Shown here in pieces: positions 1-7,951 of a stretch of DNA of 33,197 nt. The position numbers and the translations under genes were made by a program. Within the stretch, counting starts at the first letter, position 1; every line of letters begins with the position of its first letter. The stretch is from contig JAQBZB010000077.1 in the NCBI GenBank assembly GCA_027622275.1, positions 1 to 33,197 on the forward strand, given 5' to 3'. This DNA is from Planctomycetota bacterium. Lineage in GTDB: Bacteria; Planctomycetota; Planctomycetia; Pirellulales; Pirellulaceae. The notes under the pieces were generated by a model. That model had not been told where the DNA came from. It was given only the letters and a program-made list of their open reading frames with translations, and did no database searches.

Positions 1-260
1 TCTCTTACCCCAATTCTCAAGCCTCCCCCCTCTTTAACCCAGTTTAGCGCCGGATCGTCGGTTACACTCACCCTTCAATGACGTGACGACGCAGAGTGGC
101 CCAACTCGCTGGCAACCTGCGTCGTGAGGAGGCTTTGTCCTCCTGGTTCACCGCCCCATCAACGCTCGCCGATTGAGCGGATGCCTCTTTGATGCCGAGG
201 TTGCGAGCAACCTGGGCTACCCCAATTGTGTTTTCTTCAATCTACAGCGAGTGCAAATGA

Positions 261-330
261 GTAGCATGGCCTCGCAGGCCGTGTGTTTCCCAGTGTTCCC
301 AACGCGACACGGCCTACGAGGCCATGCTAC
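261..330. repeat. Long inverted repeat (type D palindrome)
   Basis: The left arm (261-284) and the reverse complement of the right arm (307-330) match at 23 of 24 positions, around a 22 nt spacer. The core word is GTAGCATGGCCTCG. It has the two-inverted-units shape of a REPIN or intergenic palindrome and can fold into a long hairpin upstream of the gene at 417. The sequence differs from the other palindromes in the window. Its mobility and function are inferred, not shown. Confidence 0.8.
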
Positions 331-402
331 TTGTTGAACAGCTTCAAACAAACAAAAGCCCTGAAGGCCAATCTTTCGACATGCGTTGAACGGCGGGACT
401 GT

Positions 403-410
403 GCTATACT
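403..410 (+). promoter_or_regulatory. Possible extended -10 promoter (TGCTATACT)
   Basis: TGC precedes TATACT (405-410), matching a sigma-70-type extended -10 element. The only -35-like word, TTGAAC at 386-391, is too close (13 nt). Transcription would begin around 416-417, at or next to the ATG at 417, so the transcript may be leaderless. This rests on sequence pattern only. Confidence 0.35.
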
Positions 411-416
411 GCCGAC

Positions 417-677
417 ATGGCAACAATCCTACCCAGTATCGATCGCATCCTTGATCCCGTGGCGGCTTGCCTCACGCCGGAAGTCGCTCAGCGGATTGTC
501 GATGTGCGGGTCGACGATCCGCTCACGATGGAGCGATTGGAGTACCTTCGAGAGAAAGCCAACGAGGGAACTCTTTCCGAGGCCGACCGAGAAGAGTACG
601 AGGATTTCGTAGAAGCCAACGATGTGTTGACCCTTTTGAAGGACAAAGCACGCTCAGTTCTCGGCCAAAATGGTTGA
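417..677 (+). CDS. Small acidic protein of unknown function, partner of an HNH endonuclease gene
   Basis: An 86-residue protein with no signal peptide or membrane segment. It is rich in Asp, Glu, Arg and Leu, and the second half looks helical (around RLEYLREKANEGTLSEADRE). I do not recognise a named domain. Its stop overlaps the start of the HNH gene by 8 bp, which implies translational coupling and a joint role. Similar short proteins are, from memory, often encoded next to small HNH genes in planctomycetes and cyanobacteria. An antitoxin or inhibitor role is possible, but nothing in the sequence shows it. The start is set by the ATG just after the putative extended -10 element. Confidence 0.75.
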   Translation: MATILPSIDRILDPVAACLTPEVAQRIVDVRVDDPLTMERLEYLREKANEGTLSEADREEYEDFVEANDVLTLLKDKARSVLGQNG

Positions 678-1065
678 TGTTGTAACGCGTCGCTCGGTGC
701 GGCAGCGGGCTGGCAACCGTTGCGAGTATTGTCGCTTGCCAGAGGAACTCAGCGACGTTCCGTTTCACGTCGAACACATCGTCGCCCGTCAACATCAAGG
801 TGGCGACGAACTCGCGAATCTGGCGCTGGCGTGTGACCGCTGCAACCTCTATAAGGGGCCAAACTTGGCCGCGCGTGAAGGTGGACGGACGGTCGATCTC
901 TTCCACCCACGCCGGCACGTCTGGGAAGAATACTTTGAATTCAGCGGCGCAAAGATCATCGGCATCTCGCCGACCGGTAGGGCCACCGTGCGACTGCTCA
1001 ATATGAATGCTCCACGCCGAGTCGCAATTCGCCAAAGGATGCTCGACCGCGGAGAGTCCTTGTAG
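670..1065 (+). CDS. Small HNH endonuclease
   Basis: A 131-residue protein carrying a standard HNH nuclease fold in its first half. The CEYC pair lies at residues 18-21, the catalytic region HVEHI at 33-37, the conserved Asn at about 50, and the second zinc pair CDRC followed by N at 55-59, then YKG. The two CxxC pairs probably bind structural zinc. The His of EHI would be the general base in a metal-dependent nick. The C-terminal half (RTVDLFHPRRHVWEEYF) is typical of the planctomycete/cyanobacterial subfamily. There is no signal peptide, so it acts in the cytoplasm. It overlaps the upstream small gene by 8 bp. Its biological target (phage, plasmid or self) cannot be told from the sequence. 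Confidence 0.9.
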   Translation: MVDVVTRRSVRQRAGNRCEYCRLPEELSDVPFHVEHIVARQHQGGDELANLALACDRCNLYKGPNLAAREGGRTVDLFHPRRHVWEEYFEFSGAKIIGISPTGRATVRLLNMNAPRRVAIRQRMLDRGESL

Positions 1066-1169
1066 CGATACGGGCGTTTCACCGTAGCCAGTACCGTCCG
1101 CGACAAAGCCGTTGCGCCGGTTTATACTGGCGGCCTTGCTATTCGGAATCACTGGAGCTGCCTTGGACC

Positions 1170-1745
1170 ATGAGAACTCTTCTGATTGCCGCGTGCATTG
1201 CGTTGACAAGCCTGTCCACTTCGCTTGCCGACGAGCGTCCCAACATCGTCTTGATCATGGTCGACGATATGGGGTTCTCGGATCTCGGCTGCTACGGCAG
1301 CGAGATCAGGACGCCGAATCTCGACCAACTCGCCGCCGGCGGCTTGCGGTTTACGCAGTTCTATAACTGCGCCAAGTGCGAAACGACACGGGCGACGCTG
1401 CTCAGCGGCCAGTATCATCCGTCGGTTGGCATCGGCAAGCTGAGCAATTGCATGACGATCGCCGAGGGGATGAAGCTCGGCGGGTATACGACGTTGATGA
1501 GCGGCAAGTGGCATCAGAGCAGCACGCCGATCGACCGCGGCTTCGATCGTTACTTCGGGCACTTGAGCGGCGCGTGCAACTTCTTCAAGGGCGACAATAC
1601 GTTCCGCTTGGATAACGAGCCGTTTAAAGTTCCCGCCGCAGGTTTTTATACGACGGATGCCGATACGGAACGGATCAAAGCACTGAACGGATCAAAGGGG
1701 TCAGGCGTCTTTGACGTTAAAGACGCCTCACCCGAATGGCATTAA
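1170..1745 (+). pseudogene. Secreted sulfatase, truncated by a MITE-like element
   Basis: The intact part is the N-terminus of a formylglycine sulfatase. It has a signal peptide (residues 1-20), then RPNIVLIMVDDMGFSDLG with the metal-binding Asp pair, and the activation motif CETTR at residues 70-74, a Thr variant of C-x-P/A-x-R. LMSGKWH follows. Homology ends near residue 170. The frame then runs into the terminal repeat of the element at 1686-1988 and stops as SPEWH. Full-length enzymes of this family are about 450-600 residues, so the C-terminal two thirds, including the remaining metal and substrate residues, are missing. The product is almost certainly inactive. A 13 nt word, gaacggatcaaag, is directly repeated at 1668-1680 and 1685-1697 around the breakpoint. 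Confidence 0.88.
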
Positions 1746-1988
1746 CTTAAGCCTAACCGCTTGTGGCTTAGGAGCTAAGCAACGCTATCGAATCAATGCA
1801 ATCAGCATCCCGTCGCGACTCGCATTTCGAGTGATTCGTCGGAACTCCTGCGTTCGTTACGCTAGCCTCCACTCGATGGCAGCACTCCGGGGCGCGATAA
1901 CATTGCTGGGACAGCGACGCTTAACGACGTGTGTCACGAAAGTTACGCTTAAGTTAATGCCATTCACGCCTGACCCCTTTGATCCGTT
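1686..1988. mobile_element. MITE-like non-autonomous element with 41 bp terminal inverted repeats
   Basis: The right end (1948-1988) is an exact inverted copy of the left end in two blocks. Positions 1686-1708 pair with 1966-1988 (23 bp), and 1734-1751 pair with 1948-1965 (18 bp). The left end is split by a 25 nt palindromic insert (1709-1733). The ~200 bp interior has no coding frame but several short hairpins, such as gcttag-gag-ctaagc near 1767-1781. The end sequence GAATGGCATTAA reads Glu-Trp-His-stop inward from both sides and terminates both flanking broken genes. There is no transposase, so mobilisation in trans is inferred. Confidence 0.75.
1698..1733. repeat. Hairpin inside the left end of the MITE-like element
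   Basis: Two 15 nt arms (1698-1712 and 1719-1733) flank the loop gacgtt. They pair at 14 of 15 positions, with core AGGCGTCTTT / AAAGACGCCT. Only the left terminal repeat carries the 25 nt that completes this hairpin, so it looks like a secondary palindrome insertion or an expansion of the repeat. Confidence 0.75.
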
Positions 1989-2694
1989 GAAGAATGTCGA
2001 TTCGGTTTATTCTCTGCTGCACCCAAACGTCAGTGGCCAAACAACGGCCAGCTAACAAACCGTTCCACACGGAGCCGCGGACCACGCAGTTTCTGAAATC
2101 AACGTCATTGGCCGAGGCCCGGTGAACGGTGTTCGAGGACAGACGGATAGATTGATATTCGTTCGCCGACAGCCCACCGCATTCCCAAATCACCTTTCCC
2201 GTTGCCAAGTCATAGCCGCGGACTCGACCAGTCCCGCTGACAATGAGCTGCGGTAAGCCATCGTGTTCGACGATGATGGGAGTCGCCCAAGACGTAACTT
2301 CATCGCGACGATTGACTGCGAGAACGGCAAACTCATGGTGCTGAGTCACGGGTGAGTTGTCATGCGCGCCGGGGCGTCCGCTGTACCTCGGTTCGACAGC
2401 GTCACCGTACGCTGCGGCGGTCGTAACAAAGACGCGGTCTCCCCAGATGATCGGTGTCGAATGCCCCTTGCCCGGCAAGGCAACCTTCCAGCGGACGTTT
2501 TTCGTCTCGCTCCATTCGACGGGTGGATCTGCGTTCGGTGCAACGCCGGTCCCGAGCGGGCCACGCCATTGGTGCCAGTTCTCTTCCATCGTGTCGTCAG
2601 CCGTAAGCGGTACGACGAGCGCGAAGCATGCGGTGACTGTAATGAGCAGCAGCGACCCGAGATTGTGTCCATCGATGTTGGTCGATGATTTCAT
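1954..2694 (-). pseudogene. PQQ-type beta-propeller protein, internally deleted and 3'-truncated
   Basis: The start is intact: a signal peptide (residues about 12-32) and then the family hallmark NWHQWRGPLGTGVAP, followed by propeller-blade sequence (GKGHSTPIIWGDRVFV). Around residues 128-131, VLAVNRR joins directly to DEVTSWATP. As I recall the family, roughly 80-100 residues normally separate these words, so an internal in-frame deletion at a short shared Arg-Asp coding word is likely. Family similarity ends again after IWECGGLS (about residue 176). The tail is unrelated and reads into the MITE-like end, stopping as RREWH. The intact protein would be an exported eight-bladed propeller of about 400-450 residues. 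Confidence 0.8.
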
Positions 2695-2788
2695 GTGCTT
2701 TGCCTTGATGGAGTAGCGCCGGTGCTGCGAAACTCTCGGAGCAGAAGAGTCCGGTAGAAATGTTCCGTGTCTCGCTGATTGTTACTCA

Positions 2789-4021
2789 TCACCTGCATCG
2801 CTGAAGCGTCATGAGGGCGAAAGCGGTGCCGTACTGCTGGTGGTAGTCGTACAGCGGATAGTCCCACCAGGAACCGTTCTTCTCTTGCCGATCCAACATC
2901 AACTTTGCCAGCAACGGTTTGTACGGGCCTTGCTCGGACTCGGGCAGTTGTTTGAGCGACAACGACGCATAGAAATGACCGAAGTAGTAGAAGTATCCAG
3001 CGACCTGAAACCACGACTCGTGCGGGACTGGCCGCTTGCGGCCGATGTCGAGCCAGCCGTTTCGTACATAGAGCCGATAGAGCCAGTTTTTCGCCACATT
3101 ATCCGTTATCGACTCGTCACCCCACATCCGTAGCGCGCAATTGCAGCACTGAGTCCGACCAAGGCTGCCTCCGGGGCGATTAATCCCGTTCATGGGCCTG
3201 TCCTTCAGGTACTCGCCGTAGAGATAACTGAAATCCTTCTTTTGTTGCCGTTTCGTGGCCGCGATGGCGCGCCGCACAATTCGCTCGGGCGGTTCGATCC
3301 CCGCGGCCTTCGCCTCGGCCAGAGCGACCAAGACGGCTCCGTTCACGAAGCTGATCGAGCTGGATGTCGGCCGTTGCGCCTGATACCGAAAGTCATAGTA
3401 GCCCCAGCCGCCGTCGACCGACTCATAACGCCGCAGCATGTCGAACTGCTGGCGAATCAAGTCATCAAAACGCTCGCGACGTGCCGCATCGTCCGGCCAC
3501 CGGCGTCGAAGTCGGACTAATGCTTGGATCGAGTACGCATGTCCCCATACGTTATAAATCGCATCTCCCGTTGCACGCCGCAAATTGGACAGATGATCCA
3601 ACAGCCAGGTTTCGGCGCGGTCGACAGCCTGCATCGCTTCGCGGTCGTCGGGTGCGACCTCGAGCAAGGCTGAAATGCACAATGAAGTTGTCGCGGCGCG
3701 AAACGCATGATGGGCACCGGGCACCGGGGCGTAGATATTGAGACCTTTCGTGTTTGTCGCGGAACCCCAAGAACCATTTGGATTCTGAATGCTCAACAGG
3801 AATTGAACTCCGCGATTGATCGAAGCTTCGATCTCTTCACTCGCAGGTGCGTCGATCTCGGGCAAGGTCGGCGGCTGACTGAAATCGAGCGGGTCGGAAA
3901 GAATTCCGGTTCGTGGCTTATCATCTGGAAGCTCAGGCTCCTCCGCCGCGACCGCCCAAGTCGAGAGCATGACGATCGCCACCGCAATCGCGACAACGTT
4001 CCAACATCGAGAAGCTTGCAT
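2789..4021 (-). CDS. Secreted terpenoid-cyclase/prenyltransferase-fold (alpha-alpha toroid) protein
   Basis: A 410-residue protein with an N-terminal signal peptide ending near AVAAEEP. Squalene-cyclase/prenyltransferase-like repeats with QW-type words are spread along the chain: FLLSIQNPNGSWGS near residues 75-88, YESVDGGWGYYDF near 200, and RQEKNGSWWDYPLYDYHQQYGTAFAL at the C-terminus. The DxDD or zinc-site residues of true enzymes are not evident, so it is probably a non-catalytic toroid binding protein. Such proteins are common in planctomycetes. Its ATG shares one base with the stop codon of the upstream HlyD-like gene, so the two are translationally coupled. This suggests a shared envelope role, with an unknown partner or ligand. 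Confidence 0.8.
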   Translation of the reverse strand: MQASRCWNVVAIAVAIVMLSTWAVAAEEPELPDDKPRTGILSDPLDFSQPPTLPEIDAPASEEIEASINRGVQFLLSIQNPNGSWGSATNTKGLNIYAPVPGAHHAFRAATTSLCISALLEVAPDDREAMQAVDRAETWLLDHLSNLRRATGDAIYNVWGHAYSIQALVRLRRRWPDDAARRERFDDLIRQQFDMLRRYESVDGGWGYYDFRYQAQRPTSSSISFVNGAVLVALAEAKAAGIEPPERIVRRAIAATKRQQKKDFSYLYGEYLKDRPMNGINRPGGSLGRTQCCNCALRMWGDESITDNVAKNWLYRLYVRNGWLDIGRKRPVPHESWFQVAGYFYYFGHFYASLSLKQLPESEQGPYKPLLAKLMLDRQEKNGSWWDYPLYDYHQQYGTAFALMTLQRCR

Positions 4022-5247
4022 TACTCGCTCGGCTCCGCTTCGAATTCAACGGAGCAAGTCATGCCCGGAGTGATCGCCGGTTCGTCGTTTTCCAGCCGGA
4101 CCGACATCACACCATCGAACTTGTTGTTCGCCAACGGGATGTACGAAAGAGAGATGATCGTGCCGACCAACTTGCGATCGGGAAACGCGGTTGGCAATAC
4201 GGTTCCCTTTGATCCGACTCGGACGCTTCCCAAGTCCTTCTCTTGCAGATCGAGTCGAATTACGAGCGGCTTGGGAGGAACCAACGTTACGACCACTTGC
4301 TGATTGGCAACCGTCGAGCCTGCGGACAACTTACTCGGATTGTCACCAAGTCGCCCGCGCGTGATCTGGCCGTGATAGATAATGCCATCTTCAGACGCTT
4401 GAATTACGAGATCCTTTCGATCCTCTCGGAGTTCTTGCAATTCAGCTTTCTGCCGGTCGAGTTTCTCCTTGGACTTGTCGAACTCGATCGAACGCCGCTG
4501 ACGATCGAATTCCAGCGTTCGGATCGCTTTGTCGAACGCCAGCTGTTGTCGAGCGAGAGAATCTTCTTGTTGTGCCTGGGTCCGCGGTATGGTCTGGGCC
4601 AACGAGCGCTTCGCCGTGATTTCGGATCCTTCCAGGCGGAACTGTGCATTCTCGACGGCTTGTTTCGCCCGCTTCAACACGATCTCTTCCGACTCTTCCG
4701 TCAGTTCGTCTTCCTTGTACATCTTTTCGAGTTGCTGCAATTCCTCGAGCACGTTCTCGAGTGAAGCGCGTGACGACTTTAAACCGAACTCGGTTGACAG
4801 AACCTCTCGTTCGCGATCCGTCTGAACAAAGTTGTCATAGTCCTGTTTGGAATGCTTGTAGGCCAACTCGGCCCCGGCCTTGTCCAGCTTCAGCGTTTCC
4901 AGGAATTGTTCAAGATTGAACTCCGCTTCGCGCATCGCAATCTCCGCCAGTCGCAGATTCGTTTCGGCTTCTGACAACTGCTGCTCCGGCGCTTCGGTTT
5001 CGAACCAGACGACCGGCTGTCCTTTCCGGACCAGCACCCCATGTGGAACGATGCGTTTTATAGTCAACGACTTGACTTGTTTGGTCGCGGCGGACAATTC
5101 GACCAAGCGTTTTGCTTCAAACGCGCCGGAGACTTTCGTGACGGGAGCCGTGGCCTCGGGCTTCGATTCAGCCGGTTCCTGTGAAAACCCAGCGACCGCC
5201 ACCAAAAGTGAGAAGACTGGTCCGATACTCGACAAAACCGTTTTCAT
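4021..5247 (-). CDS. HlyD/RND-type periplasmic adaptor (membrane fusion) protein
   Basis: A 408-residue exported protein with a signal peptide at residues 1-22. The two halves of a biotinyl-lipoyl-like barrel (about 58-86 and 280-295, ASEDGIIYHGQI) flank a long alpha-helical hairpin. This hairpin spans about residues 88-278 and is very rich in Glu, Gln, Lys and Leu. A beta-barrel follows (VIRLDLQEKDLGSVRVGSKG, about 329-348), with a C-terminal membrane-proximal region ending in ITPGMTCSVEF. These are the standard adaptor domains linking an inner-membrane pump to an outer-membrane channel. No ABC, RND or MFS pump or TolC-like gene lies nearby; instead the gene is coupled to the toroid protein. 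The Lys/Glu-rich hairpin is longer than in MacA/AcrA-type adaptors. Confidence 0.85.
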   Translation of the reverse strand: MKTVLSSIGPVFSLLVAVAGFSQEPAESKPEATAPVTKVSGAFEAKRLVELSAATKQVKSLTIKRIVPHGVLVRKGQPVVWFETEAPEQQLSEAETNLRLAEIAMREAEFNLEQFLETLKLDKAGAELAYKHSKQDYDNFVQTDREREVLSTEFGLKSSRASLENVLEELQQLEKMYKEDELTEESEEIVLKRAKQAVENAQFRLEGSEITAKRSLAQTIPRTQAQQEDSLARQQLAFDKAIRTLEFDRQRRSIEFDKSKEKLDRQKAELQELREDRKDLVIQASEDGIIYHGQITRGRLGDNPSKLSAGSTVANQQVVVTLVPPKPLVIRLDLQEKDLGSVRVGSKGTVLPTAFPDRKLVGTIISLSYIPLANNKFDGVMSVRLENDEPAITPGMTCSVEFEAEPSE

Positions 5248-5401
5248 GAGAAGATTCTCGCACAGGGTTCAATGCACGCTGCGACCACCACTCGTTGTGA
5301 TCTGTCGCCATCCATCATGACTACAGACCCTCTGCAAATCCAGCCTGCGAAGTCTCACGACTTTGACTACCAAAATGTACCCGCTCGGAGAGTGACCGCC
5401 G

Positions 5402-6811
5402 CTATCCCAGATCCATCACGGGGTCGCCTTCGCTGAGCCGCTGCCGCAAGCCCTGCATGTCATCGATGTAGCTCTGGGTGTGGTCGATGCCCAGGTGGTG
5501 CAGAATCGTCGCCGTCAGGTCGGCGGGCGTGACCGGCTTGTCCTGGACCAGCGCCGCGTGCGGATTCGTGGCTCCATAAACCTGTCCGCCGCGAACGCCC
5601 CCACCTGCCAACAACGCCGTAAACGCGCTCGGCCAGTGATCGCGTCCCGACTTTTTTGTGTTGGCACTTTGCGAAAACTGACCCATGTGCGGCGTCCGGC
5701 CAAACTCACCGATGGCGACCACCAGCGTCGTCTCGAGCAGACCACGATCGTGCAGATCCTCGATGAAGGCCGAATACGCCTGATCGAAAATCGGGCAGAG
5801 CAGATCTTTCAACTTCGAGAAATTGCTGTGGTGCGTGTCCCAGCACGTGTTCACTCCGTCGATCTTCGTTTCGTCTTCCCAATTCACCGTCACCAACGAG
5901 ACGCCCGCCTCGACCATCCGCCTCGCCATCAGCAGGCTCTGTCCCACCATTGTCTTGCCGTACCGCTCGCGCACGCCGTCGTTTTCTCGCTCGAGATCCA
6001 ATAGCTCGCCGGCGCGATTCTGCAACAGTTCGTAGGCCCGATCGTGATGCTGCCGATAGTCGTCAATGACTTCCGCGGTCAGCGTTCGCGAGCCCGCCGT
6101 CGTTTGCAAATGAGTGAGCAACTCACGGCGACGACGAAGCCGATCGATGGGAACGGTTTCCTGAAGGTGGAACCCGTCCGTGTGAAAGCCGAGCTTCTCG
6201 GAGTCGCCTTGAATCAGCATCGCGTTGTGCCGTTCGCCCATCCGCGCGCCGCTCTGACCCGCGATCCTGCGCGACTGACCGGTGAATTGCAGGTACCACG
6301 GCAGCACCACCGACGGCGGCAGACCCCCGCGTGAGGAGCCATATCGCATTGCCATCGCGCTCAACGACGGCCAGTCTTGCGGACTGGCTTGGTCGGTGGT
6401 CGGCGCGCCGAAATACTCGCGGCCGCTGAAGACTTCGCTGCACGCCGGGCCGTGGACGTTCATGTTGTGTGTCATCGAACGCAGCAAACAGACTTTATCC
6501 ATCTGCGCGGCCAGCCGCGGCAAGTGCTCGCAAATCTGGATGCCCGGCACGCGCGTCGAGACCGCTGCGAAGTCGCCGCGGATCTCCACCGGTGCGGCGG
6601 GCTTCATATCCCATAAGTCAATTTGACTTGGCCCGCCAAATAAAAATAGAAACACGCACGAGTTGTGCCGATGCTTGTCCGAGGAGTCGGTCACCGCCGC
6701 CCGCAGCCGTTGCAATTGTGAAGCCGTCAGGCCCAGCAAGCTCAGCCCGCCGGCGCGCAGCACCTCGCGGCGTGTTGGCTCTCCTCGTTGTTGTAAACGC
6801 AATGAAAGCAT
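5402..6811 (-). CDS. DUF1501 family exported protein (sulfatase-like fold)
   Basis: A 469-residue protein from the chosen ATG. The frame stays open for 54 more codons upstream, but that part lacks family sequence. The chosen start places a twin-arginine-like signal (TRREVLRAGGLSLLGLTASQ) at the N-terminus. Family hallmarks follow: CVFLFLFGGPSQIDLWDMKP, LLRSMTHNMNVHG, a conserved VNWED region, LVVAIGEFGRTP and GRDHWPSAFTALLAGGGVRGGQVYG. DUF1501 proteins have an alkaline-phosphatase/sulfatase-like fold, and the catalytic role of most is unknown. They usually sit beside a DUF1549/DUF1553 gene, but none is present here, so this copy is an orphan. It ends 154 bp upstream of the start of the adaptor gene. 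Confidence 0.9.
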   Translation of the reverse strand: MLSLRLQQRGEPTRREVLRAGGLSLLGLTASQLQRLRAAVTDSSDKHRHNSCVFLFLFGGPSQIDLWDMKPAAPVEIRGDFAAVSTRVPGIQICEHLPRLAAQMDKVCLLRSMTHNMNVHGPACSEVFSGREYFGAPTTDQASPQDWPSLSAMAMRYGSSRGGLPPSVVLPWYLQFTGQSRRIAGQSGARMGERHNAMLIQGDSEKLGFHTDGFHLQETVPIDRLRRRRELLTHLQTTAGSRTLTAEVIDDYRQHHDRAYELLQNRAGELLDLERENDGVRERYGKTMVGQSLLMARRMVEAGVSLVTVNWEDETKIDGVNTCWDTHHSNFSKLKDLLCPIFDQAYSAFIEDLHDRGLLETTLVVAIGEFGRTPHMGQFSQSANTKKSGRDHWPSAFTALLAGGGVRGGQVYGATNPHAALVQDKPVTPADLTATILHHLGIDHTQSYIDDMQGLRQRLSEGDPVMDLG

Positions 6812-7009
6812 CGTGACCTGTCGTGAGGCTCGTTGGTCGACGTGTGACGGCGACCACGGTTCAGCGTAATGTTTGCGGATGTCTTCGTCGACTTCGAAAT
6901 GGTGGGTTTCCCGAGTACGGCGATGGTGCCATCTGGTATCAATTTGGGATTTACGACAAAAGCGGTGTTTCATTCGTTCAAAGTGGGTCAGCCGCTAGTC
7001 GGGTTCGTC

Positions 7010-7146
7010 GGCCTTGATCGGACCTTCGCGAAAAATGCTAGCAACTCGACCATCGTAACCCGAAGCGTGAGCGAGGATTTGAGGCGGAAACCAGCGCCGT
7101 CCTCGCTTACGCTTCGGGTTACTTGCGCAAAGGTCCGATCAAGGTC
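7010..7146. repeat. Nested inverted repeats (type A palindrome inside a second inverted pair)
   Basis: The inner pair is 7056-7077 with 7100-7121 (21 of 22 match, 22 nt spacer), core AACCCGAAGCGTNAGCGAGG. The outer pair is 7010-7033 with 7123-7146 (21 of 24 match), core CTTGATCGGACCTT. The inner unit has the same core as the repeats at 9036-9088 and 15085-15155. The structure abuts the 3' end of the transposase remnant and may include one duplicated transposon end. The 6812-7009 stretch between it and the DUF1501 gene shows no convincing gene. Confidence 0.8.
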
Positions 7147-7702
7147 TTCGCGAGCGATCAGTAGCTTGCCCAAGGTATGGAGGTTGCGACCGAACACGCC
7201 CAACGCCAAGTAACGCTCAAACCCAATCTCCGTCTTGTCGCGACAACGCTTCAGACCGTTGCCCGCTTGCAAGGCACCAATCGCCGCTTCCACTCCCGAA
7301 TGACGACGGCGCGCTCGACGAAACTCGTCCGTCGCAGAAGCGTCTTGTTTCGCCGCTTGATGCTTGCCCTTCTTGGGTAGGCAAACGAGCGGCACGATCT
7401 TGGCAAGCTCCGTTTGATTCTCGGGAGAATGGAAACCGCCATCAAACGAGATTTCTTCGATCCGATTGTTCAAACGCAATTGCAACGCCCGTGATTGTTC
7501 GACCGGCACATCAACATCTTGCGCGTCGCGGTCCATCAAGTGCGACCAACTCCAACATCTCTTGTCGGAGCGTGGGTGTGCAATAGACGTGTTGCAGGCT
7601 TCGCCAGACGGGAATAATTTCGTCTCGGCAGTTAAAATTGAGTTCGACCAGATTGACGGCGTGACAATCGAATCGTGTTTGATCGGAATGAGGTTTTCGC
7701 AT
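7147..7702 (-). pseudogene. ISNCY-like transposase remnant (internally deleted, frameshifted)
   Basis: Two pieces in different frames are recognisable. The N-terminal piece, starting at the ATG at 7702, contains RDEIIPVWRSLQHVYCTPTLRQEML, resembling the start of ISNCY-group transposases. After about 7511-7545 the frame changes. A C-terminal piece follows: ISFDGGFHSPENQ, VCLPKKGKHQ, RRRHSGVEAAIGALQ, GLKRCRDK and GFERYLALGVFGRNLH. These match the last part of the DDE domain. About 200 central residues, including most catalytic positions, appear to be missing. The gene is dead. Terminal repeats and target duplications could not be assigned with confidence, although a nested palindrome adjoins its 3' end. 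Confidence 0.72.
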
Positions 7703-7951
7703 CCATTCGCTCCTCGAAGATGACCCACAGTTTGGTACTAATTGCAGCGTTTACTACGCGCCAAGCAACAAAAGGGGTTCCTTCTTCGAGGAGCTTTTTC
7801 TTCAAAAATGTCTGTCCTCGTCGGACCAGTCCATTTGCGGACAGCCACTCGCAAGCGCAATTCCGATACTGGTGAGACGGCACGCCACCCGCTATCATGA
7901 TCGCCTCACACTGACATTCCGCTAAGTTCGCCTCGCTAGGAGCTTCCCACC

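Larger units (their letters stand above)
1..416. other. Left-edge intergenic stretch, no convincing gene
   Basis: No open frame here looks like a real protein. Frames crossing 217-426 are translations of the inverted repeat at 261-330. Two small hairpin-like words occur near 127-146 (aggaggctttgtcctcct) and 198-216. The last few dozen bases carry a probable promoter for the gene at 417. Any gene upstream of base 1 cannot be seen. Confidence 0.6.

Noticed and set aside
217-426. Minus-strand open frame upstream of the HNH pair
   Set aside because: It translates the palindrome at 261-330 and has no family-like sequence.
417-1065. Toxin-antitoxin system
   Set aside because: The size and overlap fit, but no toxin or antitoxin family is recognised and the HNH fold alone does not establish it.
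5402-6973. Longer start for the DUF1501 protein
   Set aside because: The 54 extra residues lack family similarity and would bury the twin-arginine-like signal.
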